Source: Paraspadella gotoi (Eukaryota; Chaetognatha). From it: DNA of 64,000 bases. The stretch lies in the NCBI GenBank assembly GCA_051294375.1, contig CM119265.1, forward strand, positions 17,325,172-17,389,171. Reading direction: 5' to 3'. The notes under the pieces were generated by a model, which made no database searches, was not told the DNA's origin, and saw only the letters and a program-made list of their open reading frames with translations. The translations under genes and the position numbers were made by a program. Within the stretch, counting starts at the first letter, position 1, and the number at the start of each line of letters is the position of its first letter. Positions 30,440 to 40,667 of the stretch are shown here, one piece after another.

Positions 30440-31329
30440 CTGATTTACCCGATTTAACCCATTTTGCCATTCTTGTATTGAGTTCGTCATAATTAAAACT
30501 TTTTTGCAGGGTTAATTAGCCGTTTGAATTTTTGGACATGGACAGCTTCTTATTCAAAACATCTACATTAGTTAAGCTAGTTAAATTTTATGTCAACTAA
30601 AATATTTTCCCTTTGCTAGGGGTAGCCCCACTCAATGGGGTGAGTCAAAAATTTAGAGCTAGTTCATGCTCAAACGAAAATTTAAACATTTACACGTATA
30701 CTTTCAATGGATAAAATATTTTTCTAATGGCTCTATAGTCTATACACAACTAATTTGGTACTTTTTATTTTTAGATAGGAAAGGCAAAATATTTTTTTCA
30801 AGAAATTTCAATTTTAAGACCAGATTCAGTTAGCTCGTAAAAAGTTATCTGCTCAAAGTATAAAAGTTAAATATTTTGATAAGTAGGTAAAAATAAGAAA
30901 AACCGAAAAAAATTATTATCATCATCATCTTTTGATGATTAAATAAGTTTTTTTTATCTTTATTCAGAAAACTTGTAATTATATTTATTGTTTAACTTTT
31001 TATTCTGTATCAGAATCCATTAAAAAAATTCAAGTTTTTTACTAGGGAGGACCAGCTCTTTTGGGTCTTTGGTTTACAGCACAGAAACGGTTAACAATAG
31101 AAGAAAAAAGATATTATATTTGGATTAATTTATCGGGTAACTTTACTATTCAACGTCCGCAACCAACTTAAGCTACCACCGGTCGGTGCTTTGTTAATCC
31201 ATTTAATTTTGTTTTCCCTCTAGCGTCGAGTCTCAGTTTTTTTGTTCAGTAATATAAATTTTATAATAAATAATAAATTTAAATTTATTTTAATTGCTAT
31301 TTTTATGTTTGAGGTAGAAAATGAATTCT
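30440..31329. other. Intergenic DNA downstream of BRWD
   Basis: About 890 bases, AT-rich, no coding sequence. It includes the BRWD 3' end; no clear AATAAA was noted close to the stop codon. Confidence 0.45.
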
Positions 31330-31497
31330 TTAGGTACGAGTTTTATAAAGAAACATAAATTTCGGACATGTTTCAGCTTCAATGTAAGCTTTCATCATCG
31401 CAAAAACAAATATTTCTCTCTCTTTCTCTTCAAACTTCAAAATTTGTGAAAATATTTGTTTCACAAATCAATACGTTTTTGAGCTGATGATGGTTTA

Positions 31498-32235
31498 TAG
31501 GAGCTGACGTCGTTCTCAGATTATGACGACGACGATCTGGAAGAAAGAGACATTAACTACTCGACCAGGAACCGAGATTCGATATCGCGAGGATTCCGAC
31601 TTCGAGTACGGACAGTACGGACACGTCCAAGGCGAAGCCAGGGGAGAAGGTCAAGGAGGAGAAGCAGAGAAAGATCGAGGAAGATTTTTTCAATGGAGAT
31701 TTTCGTTCAAATCTGACTACCAAACAATATAAACGCTCCTAGAAAAATTCCGGTAAAAAAAATATAAAAACACTAGATTCTGATCCTGTTGCATCTGAAG
31801 GGCTCGCATTTTTTTTCTCCTGTAAAAATAACCATTATTTTGACATCAAACTATCAGATTCAAATGGACTGGTCCATTAGGGAAAATATTTTTGACGCAA
31901 TTTTTATATATAAAATAAAGGAATTTCTCAACTTCAATACAATGTAAACGCATTTAACATATGTTGTGATTTTACAATAAACTTCAAATTCAGGAATCTG
32001 AAGGGTTCTCAAAATTTTTCTTTACATTTTATTAAAGAAAGATTCAAGAAAAATCTTCTATGGCGAAAATCTTCTAAAGAAGGGGTGGATTTTCTAAAGA
32101 TTTTGGTTAATATTACTATATTTATGATCGGATTTTTTTGAAACTTAACAATAGCAATATTGCCATCATTCTACATTGGCCGGTAAAAGAATATATTTAA
32201 AAAACCTCTGGCTTTTTTCGTCAGAACTTAGTCCT
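31498..32235. mobile_element. 738-base insertion carrying a BRWD exon fragment
   Basis: ATGGTTTA occurs directly on both sides (31490-31497 and 32236-32243), an 8-base duplication as made by hAT-type transposases. The ends are imperfectly inverted: TAGGAGCTGACG at the left and CGTCAGAACTTAGTCCT at the right. About 170 bases near the left end are copied from the BRWD last exon; the rest is AT-rich and non-coding. No transposase is present. Confidence 0.6.
31522..31692 (+). pseudogene. Partial copy of BRWD last exon
   Basis: Nearly identical to 30187-30352 in the BRWD tail, with an 11-base deletion (GTCGGCGAACG lost), a 9-base insertion (CAGTACGGA gained) and a lost base near 31655. The indels change the frame and there is no start or splice context, so it is not expected to encode part of BRWD. 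The similarity suggests a recent copy. Confidence 0.85.
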
Positions 32236-32297
32236 ATGGTTTACATTGAAGCCGAAACATGTCCGAAATTTGTTATTTAATAAAACTCACTGTAAAC

Positions 32298-35200
32298 AAA
32301 TAAGAAAAGGAAAGGAAAAACAATATTTTTATGTTATATTTTTTAAACGGTTAGCAATTGGGTTAAGGTTAGGTATTAGGGGTGGTTAGGGTTATGGGTG
32401 GTTAGGGATTTGTAATAAAAAGTGTTTTTACCCTTATCAGTATCCTTTTTTTTGCCTAGCGAGATTTTTATACGTCGCTCATAAGAAGCGGAAAAAAAAA
32501 TAACCGACCTCAAAATCCCTGTCGGCAAATGTAAAAATAAGCCCGTTTGTTTAAATTTTATTTTCGCCGACCGGCATTAAGGGTTAGGAGTTAAGGTTAT
32601 AAATTCTTAAGATGATATATCTAATGATGATTTTGTAACATTAAGGACCATAGGTATAGAACAGCTAACCTACTAAGATAAATATATTGAAGTAATGTTA
32701 ATTATTAAAACTTAATGACCCTAAACGTTCAGAAAAATTGTATGGTCAAAAATAAAAAATTACCATCCATCATCTTGATTAAAAGATAACCCCGGTCGGC
32801 GAAAGTAAAATTTAGCCAACAACTATATGTAGCTTAGTTTATAGTTATTTATCTTTATTGTAACTACAGGTTTTTGAAAAAAAATTATACTACTTTTACA
32901 CAACCTAAGAATTAATAATCGCCACTATAAGTTAGGTTTTACCTAAATTGACAAACGTACTTTTGTTTTTAAAAGCCAATTGCAAGACAACATTAGTGTA
33001 ACCTAGCGGTGGGCGGTTTCCTTTTCATCCCGCCATCTATGATGCCATTCATTGTTAAACAAATCTAATGGCGTTCTAATGGCAAGGTTAAAAATGAAAT
33101 ATTTAAACGTTTATCTGATCGATATCATAATGGTATAAATACGTCGTGATGAATTTTAAATGTGGTTTACATTATTTATTTGAAACATTCCAAACATTTT
33201 TGCTTTACTGATTTTTTGTACCGGCTTTTTTACTTTGCCAGGTTGAATTGTTCTTGATCGTTACGACTCATTTATAAGGAACATTTTTGAAAATATTCAT
33301 TTAATCGGCCACATCAAAATCTACAAACGCTTCTTCCAGCCCAACCATCAAAGCCGAGAAAAACTGGAGCAAAGATCCCTGCACCAAGCAAAGAGTAGAA
33401 AATTTATATCGTAATTACAATTATATACTGAATTTTTTTGATTCAGTATATACTTGCCGAGTTTTAACAGTTAAGAGAGGCTAAGTTAGTAGTTAAAAAC
33501 CTGTAACATCTTTGGAAAAAGTATACCAATATGCTATTAATATGAAGCCCAAGTTTTTTGGTATTTTTACAAAATCTTTTACTTTAATGGTCGTTCAGGG
33601 GACATTACTAGCGTTCTTCTATTGGTAGTCTGTATTTGTCAGTAATTTTCTTTCGCCCAAAAAAACGTTTTTCATTGTAAGTATTATTCTGGTTGTATTT
33701 GTGGTCTAGTAATTCATGAAAATTGGTGCAAGTCTTACAGTAGATTTTGTATTCTTGGTCATGAGCGTTAATCGGCCTACATAAGCTAAGGAATTTCTAT
33801 TTAAAGTAATGTCATGGTGGTACAAAAAAATTTGAATTTTGCGGAAAAATTATCATGAACGGTGTAAGTGTGCTTAAGATTCTATTCTCATATAAGAAAA
33901 AGGTAATTCGAAATTTAACTACTCAATTCGTAATAAAGGAAATGGTAATATTCGGTTCAAATTCCTTTGTTGATGAACAGATTAAGTAATTTTTTGCCTA
34001 CTTCTGGGTCTTTTATTCTTTATAGAGGGTGTCATGAAGTAATTTTACTCTAATCATTGGTAAAATCAATACAGGACTCATGTAGCTAAGTCTTTTCTAA
34101 ATTTTGTACTGTATTGGGTTTCTTTGCGAGTAAAACTAATCAAATGCTATATAATACTTGGTTTTATTATGTTTTGAAATATTTATTTGGATAGTTTCCT
34201 TTCGTTTCGTTGTTTTCGAAATTAGTATACAAAGTAGAAGTTTTTTTTTCTTTGAACAACGTTTAAATTAAACGTTGTACAAAGAAAACAAAACTCTTCT
34301 AATTTGTATAGAAATATTTATTACAGTCGAGTGTCTCATCTCCTGGAAGTTAATCTACCTCGTATAACATTTATACCTAGACTTATTCTAAGGGTGATTC
34401 TCCGCTTTTTCTTACTTGGGTAAAATATGTACACTTATTTATATATATAAAATACAGCTCTCTCTCACTGTTTCACAAAGCAATTTTTCTTTCATTTTTA
34501 ATCGTGTTATTTTGTTATTTACCTACTGGTTTAATAGGTTAAGGAATCATGTAGCATAAAAATAAGAGTGTATTATAAAGAACTTTTATGATTTTAATTG
34601 AAAAGTGTGGGTCTGTTTAAAAATTTTCATCAGGTTTGGTATTGACAAGTGTTGTATCAAAACTACTTACCAGCATGAATCGAACTATTTTTTTCTGTTT
34701 TTACAAAACAGAACAGCTGAGTCAATTTATTTATATTCAAGGTTAGTAGAACCATCTGTATCATATCTACAAATAGTTTAATAGCCGGTTTTGGTGAATC
34801 CGAATTTATTGCCAAGAAGAATATGGAAATACATTGAACTAATGCAATGATATCGATTTATTAAAATTCTGGATGTAAAACCAAAAAGTTTCTGGTCTCG
34901 GGTTGTCAATAATAGTTAAGTTATCTTTAAATTTATATATTTATTTTTCTTATTTTCCTCTGTTTTTTGAGGTCTTTGTTTTGAGGGGTCAGTTGTGAAA
35001 ATTTGTTACATTGATTAATGCAATTAGGTTATTACTAATATTATAAATAGTAATGGGCCAAGTTGAATTTATTAAATCATACCCCTACTCATGTCTGTGG
35101 GATTACACAAAGCCAGTCGGATAATTTTTAACGGCATGTATAGTATAGCTGTAAATATTTATAAACTAACAAAATCTAAATACTTCTTTACATTATTTTT

Positions 35201-36193
35201 ATTTCAAAAGTTTTAAATGTTGCAAATATTTGAAATCATAAACGGATTTGAGTTCCTCGCCACGGAGGGTTGAAAGTCTTAGAAAAGATCCTGCTAATTA
35301 TGGCAGTTTATGAAACCCCGAAATGATAGCCTGTCGAACTGGATTCAAGCGAATCCACAACTGAATAAATTTATATTTTATCAAAAGATGTTGTTTGTTT
35401 GCTCGACCATGTACAGATAACTGAAGAGGACCTAGGCACAGTGATCCAAATGGCCTAAATTTCTTTTTTGGCTAAAACAACTTTTTTTCGTATGCTGATT
35501 ATCATAGATGCCCTCTGAGGTTCTTTGAAACGTTTCAAATTATAAAAAGTAATTTGAAAAAAATATTGATAAAAAATTCATTAACCGATAATTTTGATTC
35601 TAAAAGAAATCATTTCTGGTAGTAGACCGACTTTTGATTCATAATTTTGATATTAAAAGGAAATTGACCCAACCTAATATTTTTTTAAAAATAAAATCAT
35701 TAATTTAATCTTTTTAAAAGTGCACTAAGCAAATTAAGATCGGAAAATCGATCAAAGAAAAGAATCATATGGTAATTTCTGAAGAATATTGAATTCTTTT
35801 TTATTATTTTTTGAATGAAAAGCATTTTTGGATTTCTCAGAAGGGCGGACAAATGCGGATGAGATTTAATTAATAACTGATGAGTGATAAGATGTATTAT
35901 TAGGAACTAAATTTGGTTGATTGAAATTGGTTAAAATTCTATGAGTTTTTATTATGTTTTTCATATCATACCTAGTGACATAATATAAAAATCTTTTTTT
36001 TATTAGTCAACAAACTAGACAAAGAGCTTTTAACATAAAGTCAAATGATTTTTCTCTTCCACCCATGTGGGTAAAACAAACCTCTCAAAGATTCACCCGA
36101 AATAAAGATTTGCTTATAACTTAAGAAAGAAAATTTTTTAGAAACTGTTATCTTACATAAGACTTTGTACCATTACTATGAAAAGATTGAATA
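32298..36193. other. Gene-poor AT-rich region
   Basis: Nearly 4 kb without a supported gene. It has telomere-like GGTTAGG units (32347-32408) and repeated CGGCGAAARTAAAATTTAGCC-like motifs (near 32521, 32553 inverted and 32794). Short open frames here are in AT-rich sequence and match nothing I know. Confidence 0.5.
34219..34310. repeat. AT-rich hairpin repeat
   Basis: The left arm AATTAGTATACAAAGTAGAA plus the following CTTTGAACAACGTTT pairs with AAACGTTGTACAAAG and CTTCTAATTTGTATA at the right. It looks like a small MITE or fold-back remnant. Confidence 0.6.
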
Positions 36194-36907
36194 CAGAAGG
36201 CTTCATATTATAAAATGTGGTACCCCTTTTTATTGACCAGAATCTGTTCCCATCAAACTACCCGATCAAATTTAATGAAATTTTACATTTAGAGTGCTAA
36301 TGACTAATAAATGGAACTATCGAGGCGAATTTTGACATTCAACCCCTGACAAGAGATATAGGGCCCTGGGAGGCCAAAAAATGCTAAATTTTTTTTTTGG
36401 CATTTTTCAAAATTTTTTAGTAGCATCAGGTGCATTGACGTTTTGAACATAAAAAAAAACATTTTAGAACTAAAATTGATAAATTTGCAATAATTAAGCA
36501 TGGTTGAAGATGCATGGTTCATTGTTTTACTTCCAATTTTCCCAAATTATTCCAAATCTGACTTTAACTGCTGATGTTCATGAAGCTAAAAATTAAGGTA
36601 AATGAATATTTTTGAGGTAATAAATACGTTTTTGTGGAAGAGTAAATGTCTGTGCAACTGTTCAAAACAAAAATAATAAAACAATTTGAAAAAATTTTTT
36701 GACCATTTTTTGCCCCCATGGGTGACCCCCTGGGGGGCCCATATCTCGGCTCAGCGGTCAAATATTGAAATTCGTCTTGATAGTTTTATTAGTATTCACA
36801 TAGGGATCTTTCATTCCAAATTTCAATAAATTTGGTCCAGTAGTTTTTTCGGGACGAGTTCTGGTCACAAAAAAGGGGTACCACATTTTATAATATGAAG
36901 CCTTCTG
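36194..36907. mobile_element. MITE with about 50-base inverted ends, copy 1
   Basis: The ends read CAGAAGGCTTCATATTATAA inward and continue through GTGGTACCCCTTTTT and GACCAGAA(T/C); both sides are flanked by TA. The interior holds no conserved protein. A shorter relative lies at 62247-62525 in another gene's intron. TA flanks and CAG ends suggest mobilisation by a Tc1/mariner-type transposase. Confidence 0.8.
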
Positions 36908-38215
36908 TATGTATTTATGCCTGTATGTTTTTATCCAGTTTTAATTTTTTTTTTGGATCACTGTGCTTGGGCCAGAAATTTAAACGTTAAGCGGAAGTAT
37001 GCGCGCGCGCCCGATTGTTTATTTTTTAGTTTGTGCTTTTTATGATTAACAATGTATAAAAATGTTATTACACGAAAAAATGGTAAAAGTTATTACTTAA
37101 CAAGCCTAACCCTAACCACCCCAAACCTTGAACCATCTTCGGCGAATGTAAAATCAAGCCGTTTAATTTATCATCTTTAAATCGGTTTAAGGGTGTTCAA
37201 AATTTTGTCTACAAGTAACGAATTAAAATTAATGTGTGGCAAATGAGTTTTACTCGAAAAATAATAAGGTTGTACACTATTGTATTGGACGGCATTTAGC
37301 ATTTGGGATATTTTGGTACCTCAGTGTAACTTTGAAGAGGTATCATTTTAAGAAGAGTTCCGACAGATTATAGTTGATAATAATAGTAAATTATGAGTCC
37401 TGTAATTCTTGCCGAGATATAATTTTTTAGGGGACGGTTGAAAATTTGTTAAAAATATCAATTCACTGAAAAATATTATTGGTTTATATTTTATTGACAG
37501 GCTTTTCTGGCACATATTATTATTTAAGCACAGCAAAAAAGCTCTTTTCGTTGATTTTTGGTTTGTAAATTAGAATCACACTAATCTCTGGGTGTTCTTC
37601 ATTAAATTTGTTGTGAAAAGAAATGAAAGCTTTAGATTTAAAATATATACTTAAACAAAATTCTAATATGACAGATAATTTAAATCTAGAAAGCTTGGCA
37701 TTTGATGTAATTTATTTCATAATTATAATAATGTTTATGCTATTAAAAAATAGAATAAACGAGGCAAACCGTTAGATAACCGGCTGGCTTTTCACTACTG
37801 TAACGATCAAATCTGTATTCAGCTAGAGTCAGTTATTTAGATATACCTTTTCAAAAATTTAGAAAAATTTTGTTTTCAAATCCTTTGAGAAAATGTTTTT
37901 TAAGATTCAAATTCTTAACTAAAGTCGATGTTGAAATGATGCACCAGTTAGAAAAAATTAGTAGAATAATTCGTAGGTTGTATTTATTGTGAATTTTTTC
38001 ATCTTACATCCTTTTTAACACATCTGCTGCATATCAGATAACACTAGCCTTTTTTTCAACGAGATTGAATTTTTTTAAAAAGGAGTAGTAGGGCGTTATA
38101 TACTTGGTTTTTTCTTTGGTAAAAAAATTGTCAGTTTTATTCAATAAATTTAGTATAATTTGGTTTCAGTAGTGTTATATAAATTTTAATTATATTGCTT
38201 TGAATTTGTTTGCAG
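36908..38215. other. Intergenic DNA upstream of the FUS/TAF15-like gene
   Basis: AT-rich, with inverted GGTTAGGG-like sequence (37101-37128) and one CGGCGAATGTAAAATCAAGCC motif. No gene was recognised. It ends at a TTTGTTTGCAG acceptor (38215). Confidence 0.45.
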
Positions 38216-38306
38216 AAGCATCCAGTATTTTTTATCTTCCTACAGCAATTCTGGTTTACATGCAATTTTATAGCAAAGCAAACCATAAATAGTAATTTTA
38301 TATAAA

Positions 38307-39536
38307 ATGGCGCATTATTCATCGGGGGGCTATGGAGCCGGGGCTCCTGGCTCATACGGTCAGCAAGGTGGCTACGGTGGCGGTGGCGGAGGTAGAGTAT
38401 TAATATTAAGACAAATCAAATCATTGTAAATTTAAAAAAGGTTGTAAGAAAAAACTTGCTCTGCCTATTAGGTGGCTATGGCCAACAGGGCTATGGTGAT
38501 AGCCAGGGTGGCTATGGATACGGCCAAGGAGGCGCTGCTGGTTACGGGCAGCAAGGCTACGGCCAAAGCCAGGGAGGTTATGGCGCTGATGGATACGGAT
38601 ATGACGCAGGCGGTTATGGCGCAAATGGCAATGGATACGGTGGCGATCAAGGCAATTACGGAGGCGGTGGTTACGGTGGAGGCAGAGGCCGCGGCGGTCG
38701 CGGTGGGGGTTACGGAAGTGGCGGCGGCTACGGCGGTGGGCAGACCGGCTCGTTCGAAGACATGCCTCTTGACACCGTCAAAGTCGTCGGGATTCCTCCG
38801 GAGACCACCGAGGACCAGTTAGCCACCTACTTCGGACAAATTGGCGTGATCAAAAAGAAAAAGGATAAGGCGGCGGTGTACATAAACCGAGAAAAAAACC
38901 ATGGTTATATTCATTACGAAGACGTAACAGCCGCCGCCTCCGCTCCAAAATGGTTCAACGGCAGGGAGTTTCCCGACACCGGTTCGGGATACACTATCAC
39001 GGTCACTGTCGTCCCGCAGTACGACAAAAATCGTGGACGGGGACGCGGCGGTCCTGGGGGCGCCGGAGGTGGACGAGGAGACGGAGGCCGGGGCCGCGGC
39101 AGGGGCGGCGATCGTGGCGGTCGCGGCGGAGGTGCCCGAGGAGGAGGTGAAGGTGGAAAACCCCGTGAAGGCGACTGGACCTGCGACTCGTGAGTACAAA
39201 TTATTTCTATAGCTTTAAATTCGAATTTTTCATCAGTAAAATCAGTTTTGTTTTTTGAAACTGCTTATACTACTGTACAGATGCGGCAACAACAATTTCG
39301 CCTGGCGACAGGAGTGTAACCGTTGTAAAGAAGCTCGAGGAGATGGCGCTGGAGGTGGTGGCGGCGGCGGCGGCGGCGCTCCTCGTGGAGGGCGCGGCGG
39401 TGGATTCCGCGGTGGACGCGGCGGAGGGGATCGTGGTGGCCGGGGAGGTGGGAGAGGAGGAGACCGCGGGGGTCGTGGAGGCGGCCCGATGAGAGGAGGG
39501 CGCGGTGGTCGGGGAGGTAGACCTGCTCCCTATTAA
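38307..39536 (+). CDS. FUS/EWSR1/TAF15-family RNA-binding protein (cabeza-like)
   Basis: Nuclear RNA-binding protein of the FET family, acting in transcription and pre-mRNA processing and prone to phase separation. Three exons (38307-38391, 38472-39189, 39281-39536) give 352 residues. The order is a Tyr/Gly/Gln-rich low-complexity N-terminus (YGQQGYG repeats, about 1-120), an RRM (about 127-210; VKVVGIPPETTEDQLATYFG and KAAVYINRE), an RGG region, a RanBP2-type zinc finger (CGNNNFAWRQECNRCKEARG, its first residue split by intron 2) and a second RGG tail ending GRPAPY. This is the canonical FET order in a shorter form. The first ATG after a splice acceptor at 38215 is used. It is one gene where vertebrates have three. 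Confidence 0.95.
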
Positions 39537-39562
39537 TATTATTCCGTTACCGCGTTCAGAAA

Positions 39563-39568
39563 AATAAA
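39563..39568 (+). terminator. AATAAA polyadenylation signal of the FET gene
   Basis: Lies 27 bases after the stop codon and is followed by a T-rich stretch, a normal position for a compact genome. Confidence 0.6.
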
Positions 39569-40652
39569 TTTCATTGCTTTACTAATTTTACACGATTGTT
39601 TAAATAATATCTTTCTTTGATAAAAAAATCTGTTTTTTTTTTCATTTAAATGAAAATATTAAACCCCGTTAATTTCATTTAACATTCATTATATCGATCC
39701 TTAGTGCATGTTGAATTTGTTTTCATCCAGGAATTGTAAAGTTCGTTTTCCATTTTTACCACATCGGTAATCTATTCTGGTGCGTACGTCAGAGAGATCC
39801 ATCATAGCGTTTTCTTAATATTTTTTTCAATGCCGAGCCAACAAAGTACAGTGTGAGTTTTTATTTTACTTAAAACTTCGTTTTAATTCCATGAATTTGG
39901 CGTCATTAATGTACAAGTTTGTAATAGTGGTCGATGTAACCACGTACCAATGGCATGGGTACGTTATGATGTCTAAATGGTAAGTTATAAGGTAAATTAA
40001 AGTATATACTTCATGAATTGGTAACTCCGCTAAGGTGATAACCAAAAAGACGCCTCAGTAAAGGTTATTTCAAAGATTTTTTCAGTCATCGTTACTTTTA
40101 TATAAAGAGGAAGATGACTTCGTAAACGCAACGATAATTTATATGTAGGGATGTTTGTTTTTGCAGGGCAGAAGTTGTGGGTAATAAGTACGTAATAGTT
40201 ATTCAAAGGTTGAACCGATTATTATTTGTAAACATACGTATTGTTTACATTCAAAATGCGAAAACTTCAAACCGTGTCCGTTTTATATTTTTCTTTTAAT
40301 ATGAACAATTGTATAGTCGCAGAATTTTACCTGGGTGCTAAAAACCAGATGTCATATCAGGAAAAAAAACAGCTCATCAATACTCAAAAATTTACATCCC
40401 TGCAGCCAAGGGTTAAAATTTGTTTCAAATAAGTTTCGCTATTCTTGAAAGAAAAACTATTCAAACCGATAATAAAGGACTAAAAGTTGATCACGTCATA
40501 AAATATGAAACCGTACAAGTACAAAACAAACTGGGCTTCTCAAAACGGTATCCTTTTTCCAGATGTTACCAATTTTCGAAGGTTTTTTACGATGAGCTTG
40601 GTCTTAAAAAAAGTCAATTTCTTTAACTTATTTTTATTTCCACCCATCCCAG
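39569..40652. other. Intergenic DNA with undecided short frames
   Basis: About 1.1 kb. Open stretches at 40310-40420 and 40435-40584 could be 5' exons of the next gene (an AAG/GT donor near 40584 would join in phase to the acceptor at 40652). The joins further upstream need implausibly short introns, so I do not include them. Confidence 0.35.
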
Positions 40653-40667
40653 GCACAGTCAATTAAG

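Larger units (their letters stand above)
31483..32256 (+). ncRNA. Hammerhead ribozyme-like motif split by an insertion
   Basis: The 5' part, CTGATGA followed by TGGTTTA (31484-31497), and the 3' part, CATTGAAGCC then GAAACATGTC (32244-32263), are separated by the 738-base insertion. Together they have the conserved CUGAUGA core, a stem II (GGTTT/AAGCC), GAAA, and the two-base-pair stem III with a GUC cleavage site. It must have been intact before the insertion and is broken now. A second, more degenerate unit lies on the minus strand at 31362-31399. Confidence 0.5.
31330..32297. mobile_element. Head-to-head hammerhead-type repeats with insertion
   Basis: The left edge (about 31330-31400) and right edge (about 32240-32297) are inverted relatives: both contain GGACATGTTTC(A/G)GCTTCAATGTAA followed outward by AAATTTCGG-adjacent and GAGTTTTAT sequence. 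The GAAACATGTC motif with its preceding stem is typical of minimal hammerhead ribozymes known from Penelope-like retroelements. The right-hand unit is broken by an insertion at 31498-32235. No reverse transcriptase is nearby. Confidence 0.6.

Noticed and set aside
31523-31732. Separate small gene or alternative last exon of BRWD
   Set aside because: It lies inside a mobile insertion, carries indels relative to the true exon, and has no acceptor in phase that I could find.
36304-36761. Minus-strand frames of 65-72 codons
   Set aside because: They lie inside the MITE, are not kept in its second copy and have no protein-like composition.
39832-39855. ATG followed by a GTGAGT donor as first exon of the SANT gene
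   Set aside because: An attractive donor, but no chain of phase-compatible exons connects it to 40653.
40241-40626. Two short frames as 5' exons of the SANT gene
   Set aside because: The last part could splice in phase, but the joins upstream would need introns of about 20 bases or weak donors. The acceptor 15 bases before the ATG fits the window-wide start pattern better.
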